Shown here piece by piece: positions 1 to 5,525 of a stretch of DNA of 8,198 bases. How positions within the stretch are numbered: position 1 is the stretch's first letter; the number at the start of each line of letters is the position of its first letter. This DNA is from an uncultured Clostridia bacterium (lineage in GTDB: Bacteria; Bacillota; Clostridia; Oscillospirales; Ruminococcaceae). The notes beneath the pieces were generated by a model. That model was given only the letters and a program-made list of their open reading frames with translations. It was not told the origin of the DNA and made no database searches. The stretch covers positions 1 to 8,198 of the forward strand of contig CANQZS010000079.1 in assembly GCA_947628385.1 (NCBI GenBank), written 5' to 3'. A program made the position numbers and the translations under genes.

Positions 1-20
1 GCTCAGCTCGACCAGCTTTA

Positions 21-43
21 TATTTTGCGCTTCGCGCAAAATA
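21..43. repeat. Perfect AT-flanked hairpin, possibly a dispersed intergenic palindrome
   Basis: Ten bases at 21-30 are perfectly complementary to 34-43 around a three-base loop (TTC on +, GAA on -). The GC-rich core is next to the loop and the outer part is A/T. It is not a normal intrinsic terminator in either direction, because the arm after the GC core reads A rather than U. Read in frame on the plus strand it would give ILRFAQN. From memory, this peptide occurs in many short hypothetical proteins of gut bacteria, which suggests a dispersed repeat. The repeat nature is inference; the hairpin is directly visible. Positions 1-65 hold no other recognisable feature. Confidence 0.5.
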
Positions 44-65
44 GTAATTAATTGTTCGATAAAAT

Positions 66-96
66 AAGCCCGCTGTTACGTTACAACAGCGGGCTT
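66..96 (-). terminator. Intrinsic terminator of the ilv operon
   Basis: Twelve bases at 66-77 pair perfectly with 85-96 around a seven-base loop. The stem contains a GC-rich stretch. In the minus-strand RNA the stem is followed by a U-rich run (UUAUUUUAU). It begins 15 bases after the ilvC stop codon, so it most likely ends the ilvN-ilvC transcript. On the plus strand the stem is followed by TTTTCGGTTTT, so it may also stop transcription coming from the left. Confidence 0.88.
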
Positions 97-111
97 TTCG
101 GTTTTATTATA

Positions 112-1131
112 TCAGTTGTTTATGAGCTTGTCTTCGTCGCTCCAGCTGTAAAGCTTTCTGACTTCTGCACCAACTATCTCAGAGGGGTGCTCGGCAGCAA
201 GCTTTCTCATTGCCTTGAAGTGTACCTGTGAACCTGCGTCGGACATATCAAGCAGGAATTCCTTTGCAAATGAACCGTCCTGAATGTTTTTCAGTACCTG
301 CTTCATGGCTTTCTTGGTGTCCTCGGTGATGATCTTAGGACCTGTTACATAATCGCCGTATTCCGCTGTGTTGGAAATGGAATATCTCATTCCCGCAAAG
401 CCGGATTGATAGATAAGATCAACAATGAGCTTCATTTCATGGATACACTCAAAGTATGCGTTTCTGGGATCGTATCCTGCCTCGCAGAGAGTCTCAAAGC
501 CTGCCTGCATAAGTGCGCATACGCCGCCGCAAAGAACTGCCTGCTCACCGAACAGGTCTGTCTCTGTCTCTGTGCGGAACGTAGTTTCAAGAACGCCTGC
601 TCTTGCGCCGCCGATACCGAGAGCATAAGCAAGTCCGATGTCGGTAGCGTCGCCTGTAGCGTCCTGCTCAACTGCGATAAGACAGGGAACGCCCTTGCCT
701 GCCTGATATTCGCTTCTTACCGTGTGACCGGGACCCTTAGGAGCGATCATTATAACGTTGACGTTCTTTGGAGGAACGATACAGCCGAAATGAATGTTGA
801 AGCCGTGCGCAAACGCAAGGGTCTTGCCCTCTGTAAGGTAGGGAGCAATATCCTCCTTGTACATCTTAGCCTGCTTTTCATCGGGAATAAGGATCATGAT
901 AACATCGGCAGCCTTTGCAGCTTCTGAGACGGAAAGGACCTTCAGTCCCTGAGCCTCAGCCTTAGCCTTGCTCTTTGAACCCTCGTAAAGACCTACTACA
1001 ACATTTACGCCGCTGTCCTTAAGGTTAAGGGCATGAGCGTGTCCCTGAGAGCCGTAGCCGATGATAGCAACGGTCTTGCCGTCCAGTCTGCCGAGATCGC
1101 AGTCCTGCTGATAATAAATTCTGTTTGCCAT
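112..1131 (-). CDS. ilvC: Ketol-acid reductoisomerase (class I)
   Basis: This cytosolic enzyme isomerises and reduces acetolactate or acetohydroxybutyrate to the dihydroxy acid, the second shared step of valine, leucine and isoleucine synthesis. It has 339 residues, typical of the short class I form. Visible are the Rossmann loop GYGSQGHA at residues 25-32, catalytic His109, the APKGPGHTVR segment at 130-139, the metal ligands Asp192 and Glu196 in DLFGEQ, and Glu228, Glu232 and Ser253 of the C-terminal domain. The start is the ATG at 1131, nine bases after GGAGG (1141-1145). An in-frame TTG three codons upstream touches the Shine-Dalgarno sequence and cannot be the start. It follows ilvN by 58 bases in the same direction. 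In the cofactor loop, residues 48-54 read LYEGSKS: the usual Arg-Lys after Leu is replaced by Tyr-Glu, while both serines remain, so cofactor preference may be altered. Confidence 0.98.
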   Translation of the reverse strand: MANRIYYQQDCDLGRLDGKTVAIIGYGSQGHAHALNLKDSGVNVVVGLYEGSKSKAKAEAQGLKVLSVSEAAKAADVIMILIPDEKQAKMYKEDIAPYLTEGKTLAFAHGFNIHFGCIVPPKNVNVIMIAPKGPGHTVRSEYQAGKGVPCLIAVEQDATGDATDIGLAYALGIGGARAGVLETTFRTETETDLFGEQAVLCGGVCALMQAGFETLCEAGYDPRNAYFECIHEMKLIVDLIYQSGFAGMRYSISNTAEYGDYVTGPKIITEDTKKAMKQVLKNIQDGSFAKEFLLDMSDAGSQVHFKAMRKLAAEHPSEIVGAEVRKLYSWSDEDKLINN

Positions 1132-1140
1132 TTTAAACAA

Positions 1141-1191
1141 CCTCCGTTATAAAAATATATTTGGTTTTATTGGAAACGGATAACTCCGTTT
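1141..1191 (-). promoter_or_regulatory. Two mutually exclusive hairpins between ilvN stop and ilvC ribosome binding site
   Basis: The bases 1174-1180 (AAACGGA on +) pair perfectly with 1185-1191, forming a hairpin that overlaps the ilvN stop codon. Six of the same bases (1175-1180) are also perfectly complementary to 1143-1148, which lies across the ilvC Shine-Dalgarno region. In RNA only one of these pairings can form at a time. The second would hide most of the ilvC ribosome binding site. The pairings are visible; a regulatory effect is inferred, and a six-pair stem over a 26-base A/U-rich loop is weak. Confidence 0.35.
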
Positions 1192-1681
1192 ATTTGCGAA
1201 TGGTCTCCGCGCCCTTTTGTATTGCAATAACTCCGGTGCGGACTATCTCCTTTATGCCGTAGGGACGGATAAGCTCTTCAAAGCGCATAAGGTGCATGGT
1301 GGTATCGGAGATCTCTATCGTCATGGTCGTCTGGGAAATGTCAATGATCTTTGCGCCCATGATCTCGCATATTGTAAGGATCTCGTTCCGCTGCTTGGGC
1401 TGAGCGTTTATTTTTATAAGCTGTAACTCTCTTGAAAGCAATTCGTCCGGCGAAAGCGCCTTGACCTTTATTGTGTCTATGAGCTTGTTTAGCTGCTTTT
1501 CAAGCTGTTCAACGGTATGCTCGTCGCCGTCGGCAACGATTGTAACGCGGGAAATTGCCGGATCGTCCGTTTCTCCTACGGCAAGACTGTCGATATTGAA
1601 GCCGCGCCGTGAAAAAAGTCCGGATATTCTTGAAAGAACGCCCGCATGGTTCTCAACTAAGATCGAAATCGTATGCTTCAT
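1190..1681 (-). CDS. ilvN: Acetohydroxyacid synthase regulatory (small) subunit
   Basis: This subunit binds the catalytic IlvB, raises its activity and confers feedback inhibition by valine. It has 163 residues, the normal length of the IlvH/IlvN family. Residues 3-73 form the N-terminal ACT domain, with the signature ILVENHAGVLSRISGLFSRRG. Asn11, Gly14 and Asn29 match positions known from the Escherichia coli IlvH valine site, so the effector site looks intact. Residues 80-158 are the C-terminal domain. The ATG at 1681 follows GGAG by seven bases. It lies 94 bases after the acyltransferase gene instead of directly after ilvB as is usual, and has its own promoter in that gap. ilvC follows on the same strand. 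Confidence 0.97.
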   Translation of the reverse strand: MKHTISILVENHAGVLSRISGLFSRRGFNIDSLAVGETDDPAISRVTIVADGDEHTVEQLEKQLNKLIDTIKVKALSPDELLSRELQLIKINAQPKQRNEILTICEIMGAKIIDISQTTMTIEISDTTMHLMRFEELIRPYGIKEIVRTGVIAIQKGAETIRK

Positions 1682-1713
1682 TTTTTTACTCCTTCACAAT
1701 ATTCTCCATGATA

Positions 1714-1742
1714 ATTTTAACACACGTTATGATATATGTAAA
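1714..1742 (-). promoter_or_regulatory. Sigma-A promoter of ilvN-ilvC
   Basis: On the minus strand a -35 box TTTACA (1737-1742) is followed by a 17-base spacer and the -10 box TAAAAT (1714-1719). TG one base upstream of the -10 makes it an extended -10. Transcription should start near 1707, giving a leader of about 25 bases with no room for an attenuator or T-box. This allows ilvN and ilvC to be made independently of ilvB and the acyltransferase. Confidence 0.72.
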
Positions 1743-1747
1743 ATATA

Positions 1748-1767
1748 TATATTCTATAAAGAATATA
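1748..1767. repeat. AT-rich inverted repeat upstream of the ilvN promoter
   Basis: TATATTCT (1748-1755) and AGAATATA (1760-1767) form a perfect eight-base inverted repeat around four bases. It begins five bases upstream of the -35 box of the ilvN promoter and nine bases after the acyltransferase stop codon. It could be a binding site for a regulator of ilvN-ilvC or a weak terminator of the upstream transcript. The low GC content of the stem argues against an efficient terminator. Confidence 0.35.
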
Positions 1768-1775
1768 ACCGCAGG

Positions 1776-2912
1776 TTATCTCAGTCTCATGCCCTTTAGC
1801 TTTCTTACCGTAAATTCTATCAGCGCGTCGGAGCGTTCGTTTACTTTAAGAAGTCTGAAAATAAATATTCTTAAATGATCCACAGTGCCAAGCACAAAGA
1901 ATATTATTACAGCGGATAACAGTATACAAACGGTCATGGAAGCAGCGTTAAGCTCATTGAGGAAATCAAAGTACTTCATTATGTGAGACAAGAACAGATC
2001 ATTATAATGTATCAGAAAGACGCTGAATGATGCCGGCGCAAGGAAATTTATTATCGCCGAAGCGGCGCGGCTTTTTATTTCTTTATCCTTAAACAGCATG
2101 AAAAGAGAAATTGCCGCTGTCACCGTAAATGGTGAAGTATATAAAAAAGTTTTTCCTCCGTATCCTGTGTTCTGCATAAATTCACCATAAGCCTTTTGAG
2201 ACTGGATGTCAACAAAAAGTGAACACAATGCCGGTATAACGGAGCAGGTCATGTACAGAACCGCCCATATCCGTTTTTTGACCTTTATGTCATTTCCGTA
2301 AAGTCTGATAAATGCTCCGTAAAAATAAAGGATCATTAGCCATACTGTGCTGTGACCGTTTACGGTACCGAAAAGGTCGTTTTCGTCTGCATTTAGCGAC
2401 ATAAACGGAATAAAGGAAAATATCACAAAAAGCAGCGACAGCAAAAGTATATATTCCTTTTTGGTCATTTTTTCAATAAGGATATTCATGAACGGAATAA
2501 AGAAAAACATTCCGAAATAAGCGTTGAAGTACCAGTACTGACTGCTGAGCAGCGGAGTAAAACCTGCAATAAGGGAAATATTCTCATGCGGCATGAATAT
2601 CTTAAACAAAACTGTAATTATCGCGCTGTAATAAAATACCTGAAGCCACAGCGGTATGATCCTTGAATACCGGAACCGGCTGCCGTCTCCGGACAGCCTT
2701 TTCTTAGCCATTACATATCCGGTTATCAGGGCATAGCAGTTTACCGCGCAGAAAGAAAAGGACTCCAGCAGCCATGCAAGAAAAAATTTTGCGCTGCCGA
2801 CTTCGGAATCATAGATCACACGGCTTTTGAAGCATATGTGAATAACTATGATCATTATCATAGCTGTAATTCTGAGGCTATCTATCCATTGCAGTCTTTT
2901 TGCTCCGTTCAT
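1776..2912 (-). CDS. Membrane acyltransferase, acyltransferase-3 (OafA/OafB/WecH-like) family
   Basis: Integral membrane protein of 378 residues with about ten hydrophobic segments, the fold and length of stand-alone acyltransferase-3 proteins. These pass acetyl or other acyl groups across the membrane onto sugars of surface polysaccharide, peptidoglycan or lipids. Arg14 and His25 in the first segment form the R-X10-H motif known from OafB. Other family-like stretches are QYWYFNAYFG near 125-134, with PFMN at 140, and the late segment SFSVFLIHYND at 295-305. The ATG at 2912 follows GAGG by six bases, and only 12 bases separate it from the ilvB stop, so it is almost certainly cotranscribed with ilvB. 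Nothing links this family to amino acid synthesis; the substrate is unknown. It looks more A/T-rich than ilvB, partly because membrane proteins use U-rich codons. Its place between ilvB and ilvN suggests insertion. Confidence 0.88.
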   Translation of the reverse strand: MNGAKRLQWIDSLRITAMIMIIVIHICFKSRVIYDSEVGSAKFFLAWLLESFSFCAVNCYALITGYVMAKKRLSGDGSRFRYSRIIPLWLQVFYYSAIITVLFKIFMPHENISLIAGFTPLLSSQYWYFNAYFGMFFFIPFMNILIEKMTKKEYILLLSLLFVIFSFIPFMSLNADENDLFGTVNGHSTVWLMILYFYGAFIRLYGNDIKVKKRIWAVLYMTCSVIPALCSLFVDIQSQKAYGEFMQNTGYGGKTFLYTSPFTVTAAISLFMLFKDKEIKSRAASAIINFLAPASFSVFLIHYNDLFLSHIMKYFDFLNELNAASMTVCILLSAVIIFFVLGTVDHLRIFIFRLLKVNERSDALIEFTVRKLKGMRLR

Positions 2913-2924
2913 AGGCTTCCTCTT

Positions 2925-4541
2925 TTAAAGCGTAGATTCATTTCTCCATACATTACATTCCAGCAGATAAGCGTCCTTTGAGCTGCAAAGATGTTCAATT
3001 GCCGCTTCGGCTTCCGCCATGGTGGAAACACGCTCCGCGTTTATGCCGTATGACTTTGCAAGCATGACGAAATCCGGATTGCCGTCCGCAATGTGTACGG
3101 CGGTCTGGTTGTCCTTGTAAATGTTGGTCTGCAGCTCCCGTACCATTCCGAGACGGTTGTTGCGCATTATGATTATCTTTATGGGTATCTTTTCCTGAAC
3201 GATAGTGGCAAGCTCCATCATTTCCATCTGGAACGATCCGTCGCCGCAGATCGCTATGACCTCAGAATCCGGAGAGGCAAGCTTTGCGCCTATAGCGGCG
3301 GGAACGGAATATCCCATAGTGCCCATGCCGCCGCTGGTGATGAATCTTCCCTGTTTAAATTGGAAATTGTTGCAGGTCCAGATCTGGTTCTGTCCCACAT
3401 CTGCGGAGCAAACGGTATTCTCGGGAAGCCTTGCGGAAAGCTTCCGTATAAACATTTTAGGATTGACGTATCCCTCGGTCTCGTCCTCTTTGGGAACATT
3501 ATTCTTTATTTCCGCAAGCTCGGCAAGCCATTCCTTACGCTCCGCCGATCCTATACCGCCGGTAAGCTCTGAAAGAATATTTTTGCAGTCTCCTACAAGA
3601 GGAATGTCAACATGGATATTTTTGCCTATTTCTGCGGGATCCACGTCTATATGGATAATTTTTGTAGTCTCAGCAAGGAATTTTGGCGAACGGACGGCTC
3701 TGTCTCCGACTCTTGCACCTATAAGGAGCATTGTATCGCATTTTGAAACAGCTTCGTTTGCGGTACGCACTCCGTGCATACCGAGCATTCCCATAAAAAG
3801 CGGGTGCTCCGAGGGGAATATCCCCAGTCCCATCATTGTGGAAACTACGGGGATCCCTGTTTTTTCAGCAAAAGCTATAAGCTCCTTTTCGGCTCCTGAG
3901 GCAATTACTCCGCCGCCTGCGCATATAAGCGGACGCTGGGAATCATTGAGCGCGTCGCAGACTTTCTTTATCTGTAAACCGTTTCCCTTTACAGTTGGCT
4001 TATATGTGCGCAGCTCCACCGTTTCCGGATAGTTGAATTCTATCATAGTCTGCTGAATATCAAGCGGGACGTCTATAAGCACAGGACCGTTCCTGCCGGT
4101 CCCTGCCAGATAGAAAGCTTCCTTGAATATCCTCGGAAGATCGGAGGCGTTTTTTATAAGATAGCTGTATTTTACGAACGGCTCGGCAGCACCGGTGGTG
4201 TCCACTTCCTGAAATACGTCGCAGCCTATCTGATCCGTAGAGACTTGTCCCGTTATACATACGAGGGGGATACTGTCGGCGTAGGCTGTAGCTATAGCCG
4301 TCATAAGGTTCATAGCGCCCGGACCGGAGGTCGCGATGCAAACGGCGGGCTTGCCGGTGATCCTTGCGTATCCGCTGGCGGCATGACCGGCGTTATCCTC
4401 TCTGCGCACGAGGATATGCCGTATATCCGAATGTGTGAGCGCGTCATAGAATGGGCAGATAGCTGCTCCGGGGTAACCAAAGACGACCTTAATACCCTCG
4501 TTTTCAAGGCATTTTACCATAGCTTCTGCGGCTTTTATCAT
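2925..4541 (-). CDS. ilvB: Acetohydroxyacid synthase catalytic (large) subunit
   Basis: Thiamine-diphosphate enzyme that joins two pyruvates into acetolactate, or pyruvate and 2-ketobutyrate into acetohydroxybutyrate. The three domains are in the usual order: N-terminal thiamine domain (about 1-165), central FAD-type domain (about 185-325) and C-terminal thiamine domain (about 360-538). Catalytic Glu48 lies in RREDNAGHAASGYAR (usual form RHEQ). FQEVD is at 110-114, GARVGDR at 275-281, and the thiamine motif runs from GDGSF (433-437) to Asn461-Asn462. The ATG at 4541 is eight bases after GGGAG; a TTG and a GTG further up have no better site. It has 538 residues and stops right after LLECNVWRNESTL, about 20 residues short of the usual end with its conserved PMVP-type tail. 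Residues 465-471 read GMVRELQ, with Leu469 at the position of the usual Trp. The acyltransferase gene follows after 12 bases. Confidence 0.95.
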   Translation of the reverse strand: MIKAAEAMVKCLENEGIKVVFGYPGAAICPFYDALTHSDIRHILVRREDNAGHAASGYARITGKPAVCIATSGPGAMNLMTAIATAYADSIPLVCITGQVSTDQIGCDVFQEVDTTGAAEPFVKYSYLIKNASDLPRIFKEAFYLAGTGRNGPVLIDVPLDIQQTMIEFNYPETVELRTYKPTVKGNGLQIKKVCDALNDSQRPLICAGGGVIASGAEKELIAFAEKTGIPVVSTMMGLGIFPSEHPLFMGMLGMHGVRTANEAVSKCDTMLLIGARVGDRAVRSPKFLAETTKIIHIDVDPAEIGKNIHVDIPLVGDCKNILSELTGGIGSAERKEWLAELAEIKNNVPKEDETEGYVNPKMFIRKLSARLPENTVCSADVGQNQIWTCNNFQFKQGRFITSGGMGTMGYSVPAAIGAKLASPDSEVIAICGDGSFQMEMMELATIVQEKIPIKIIIMRNNRLGMVRELQTNIYKDNQTAVHIADGNPDFVMLAKSYGINAERVSTMAEAEAAIEHLCSSKDAYLLECNVWRNESTL

Positions 4542-4575
4542 ACCGATCACTCCCAACGCTGAAATTTCCGTTTAT

Positions 4576-4611
4576 GCAAAACGGTGTATTCTTTAATCAT
4601 ACACCTTTTGC
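4576..4611. promoter_or_regulatory. Long dyad over the ilvB promoter, likely operator and possible vanZ-side terminator
   Basis: GCAAAA plus GGTGTAT (4576-4589, with one extra base at 4582) is complementary to ATACACC plus TTTTGC (4599-4611), leaving nine bases in the middle. The 13 matching pairs span the -10 box, spacer and predicted start of the ilvB promoter, a typical position for a repressor operator. In RNA coming from the VanZ gene the same sequence would fold into a hairpin whose 3' arm contains GUUUUGC, so it could also slow or stop read-through. Which role dominates cannot be decided by reading; the regulator is not identified. Confidence 0.6.
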
Positions 4612-4624
4612 GCGGCAATGTCAA
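4596..4624 (-). promoter_or_regulatory. Sigma-A promoter of ilvB
   Basis: Minus-strand -35 box TTGACA (4619-4624, full consensus) overlaps the stop codon of the VanZ gene. A 17-base spacer leads to -10 box TATGAT (4596-4601). Transcription should start near 4589, giving a leader of about 48 bases. This is too short for a T-box or a peptide-controlled attenuator, so control probably acts on initiation, in line with the dyad at 4576-4611. Confidence 0.78.
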
Positions 4625-5142
4625 GTATTTTGAGACGATCCGCCGTCAGGACGTTCTTGCTCCGCTTCATTTTTTATGTAGGCTATGAGCGCGAATATTA
4701 TTATCGCGGCGAATATCCCGCATAATGCTCCTGCGGAATCAATTATGACGTCCCTTAGCTGCATGGATCTTCCGGGAGTAAAGCTCTGGTGGAACTCGTC
4801 CGCCGCGGCATAGCATATGCACAGCGCCCATGCGGCGGGGAGCTTTTTTTTCAGTTTTATATCGGTAGTTTCCATAAACGAATACATCAGCGCGCCCAGC
4901 GCGGCATATATGGTAAAATGTGCGAGCTTGCGGACAAAAAAGTGGAATTCCGTAACAATGAATTGCTGCTCCGACAGACTCATGCTGCCGAAGTTGCGGA
5001 ATATTATCCTGCTTATGAATCTTGTCACCTTTATGCTCAGACCGCTGCTCTGGGTACCCGTGTGTGAAGAGAAAATGAATATCGAGATCATTATTCCTAT
5101 AAGCAGTAAAAGAATGACATATTTTGTAAACTTATTTTTCAT
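4621..5142 (-). CDS. VanZ-family membrane protein
   Basis: Small polytopic membrane protein of 173 residues, the usual VanZ size. Hydrophobic segments lie near 8-24, 73-88, 103-113 and 138-155. Family features seen are IFIFSSHTGTQSSGLS (21-36), RKLAHFTIYAALGAL (71-85) and DEFHQSFTPGRSMQLRDVIID (115-135) with its conserved D-E-x-H-Q and later R and D. VanZ of the vancomycin cluster confers low-level teicoplanin resistance by an unclear mechanism, but most family members are housekeeping proteins of unknown function, and no van genes are nearby. The chosen ATG at 5142 lies 12 bases after GGAG in a GGAGGAG stretch, a rather long spacing; a start 26 codons upstream has no ribosome binding site. 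The C-terminal tail (157-173) is hydrophilic and acidic. No convincing promoter was found. Confidence 0.88.
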   Translation of the reverse strand: MKNKFTKYVILLLLIGIMISIFIFSSHTGTQSSGLSIKVTRFISRIIFRNFGSMSLSEQQFIVTEFHFFVRKLAHFTIYAALGALMYSFMETTDIKLKKKLPAAWALCICYAAADEFHQSFTPGRSMQLRDVIIDSAGALCGIFAAIIIFALIAYIKNEAEQERPDGGSSQNT

Positions 5143-5386
5143 ACCTGTGCGAAGCTCCTCCTTGTAATTTTTTCCGGTAAGCTTGTAAATTTTGCTTGGC
5201 AAATATGCAATATGCCGCATTTACGGCAATATTTGACACGATCAATGAATTTTATATAAATTTTTATGAAAATTTTATAATATTTATTTTGGAAATAATA
5301 TAAAAAAATCACGCGCAAAGCCTTTATTATAGGCAAATAGCTAAAATATCGACCGTAAAAATGACTTTAATTTATGTAATTTTGTA

Positions 5387-5415
5387 TTGACTTTTTTTGC
5401 ACCCCATGATATAAT
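5387..5415 (+). promoter_or_regulatory. Near-consensus sigma-A promoter with no matching gene
   Basis: -35 box TTGACT (5387-5392), 17-base spacer and a perfect -10 box TATAAT (5410-5415) with TG one base upstream (extended -10), preceded by an A/T-rich stretch that could act as an UP element. The expected start is near 5422. The genes on both sides (VanZ and cpsB) lie on the other strand, so the transcript would run into the 3' end of cpsB as antisense RNA. The nearest plus-strand gene begins at 6380. Confidence 0.7.
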
Positions 5416-5490
5416 TAATGTGACCGTATTATCGGGCAGTGTCGTGCGGAGATCCGCAAAAATACCGTCCGGATAAGAACAAAATACGGC

Positions 5491-5518
5491 AAAAAGCCGG
5501 TCTTTGCTTACAAAGACC
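5491..5518 (-). terminator. Intrinsic terminator of cpsB
   Basis: GGTCTTTG (5499-5506) and CAAAGACC (5511-5518) form a perfect eight-base stem with a four-base loop. In the minus-strand RNA it is followed after three bases by five U residues (plus 5491-5495). It lies 8 bases beyond the cpsB stop codon. In the plus direction no U run follows, so it would not be an efficient terminator for RNA from the promoter at 5387. Confidence 0.72.
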
Positions 5519-5525
5519 AAAAGCT

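Larger units (their letters stand above)
5143..5525. other. Gene-free, very AT-rich intergenic region
   Basis: No credible gene lies here. Going from right to left it holds the cpsB terminator (5491-5518), a near-consensus promoter pointing right (5387-5415), a very A/T-rich stretch (about 5220-5400), and a hairpin with arms 5209-5217 and 5224-5233 (one bulged base) that would sit in the leader of the VanZ transcript. A TATAAT on the minus strand (plus 5326-5331) has no acceptable -35 box 16-18 bases upstream, so the VanZ promoter stays undefined. The seven bases GACCGTA occur at 5351 and again at 5422, on both sides of the plus promoter. Confidence 0.6.

Noticed and set aside
406..927. A 173-codon open frame on the plus strand inside ilvC
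   Set aside because: Antisense shadow of ilvC; the Cys/Leu-rich translation resembles no known protein and has no upstream signals.
3205..4032. A 275-codon open frame on the plus strand inside ilvB
   Set aside because: It is exactly antisense to a conserved enzyme, is rich in Ser and Pro as expected of a shadow frame, and has no ribosome binding site or recognisable domain.
4542..4620. A T-box or leader-peptide attenuator in front of ilvB
   Set aside because: The predicted leader is only about 48 bases, with no T-box conserved sequence and no run of Leu, Val or Ile codons.
4621..5142. Part of a glycopeptide resistance cluster because of the VanZ-like gene
   Set aside because: No vanA, vanH, vanX, vanR or vanS homolog is nearby, and VanZ-family proteins are common outside resistance clusters.
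5143..5220. An upstream start that would extend the VanZ protein by 26 residues
   Set aside because: No Shine-Dalgarno precedes the ATG at 5220, and the extra residues are hydrophilic and unlike the family N-terminus. GGAGGAG favours the ATG at 5142 despite its long spacing.
5139..5336. A 65-codon minus-strand frame upstream of the VanZ gene
   Set aside because: Lies in very A/T-rich leader DNA, has Lys/Ile/Tyr-rich composition, no ribosome binding site and overlaps the VanZ start in another frame.
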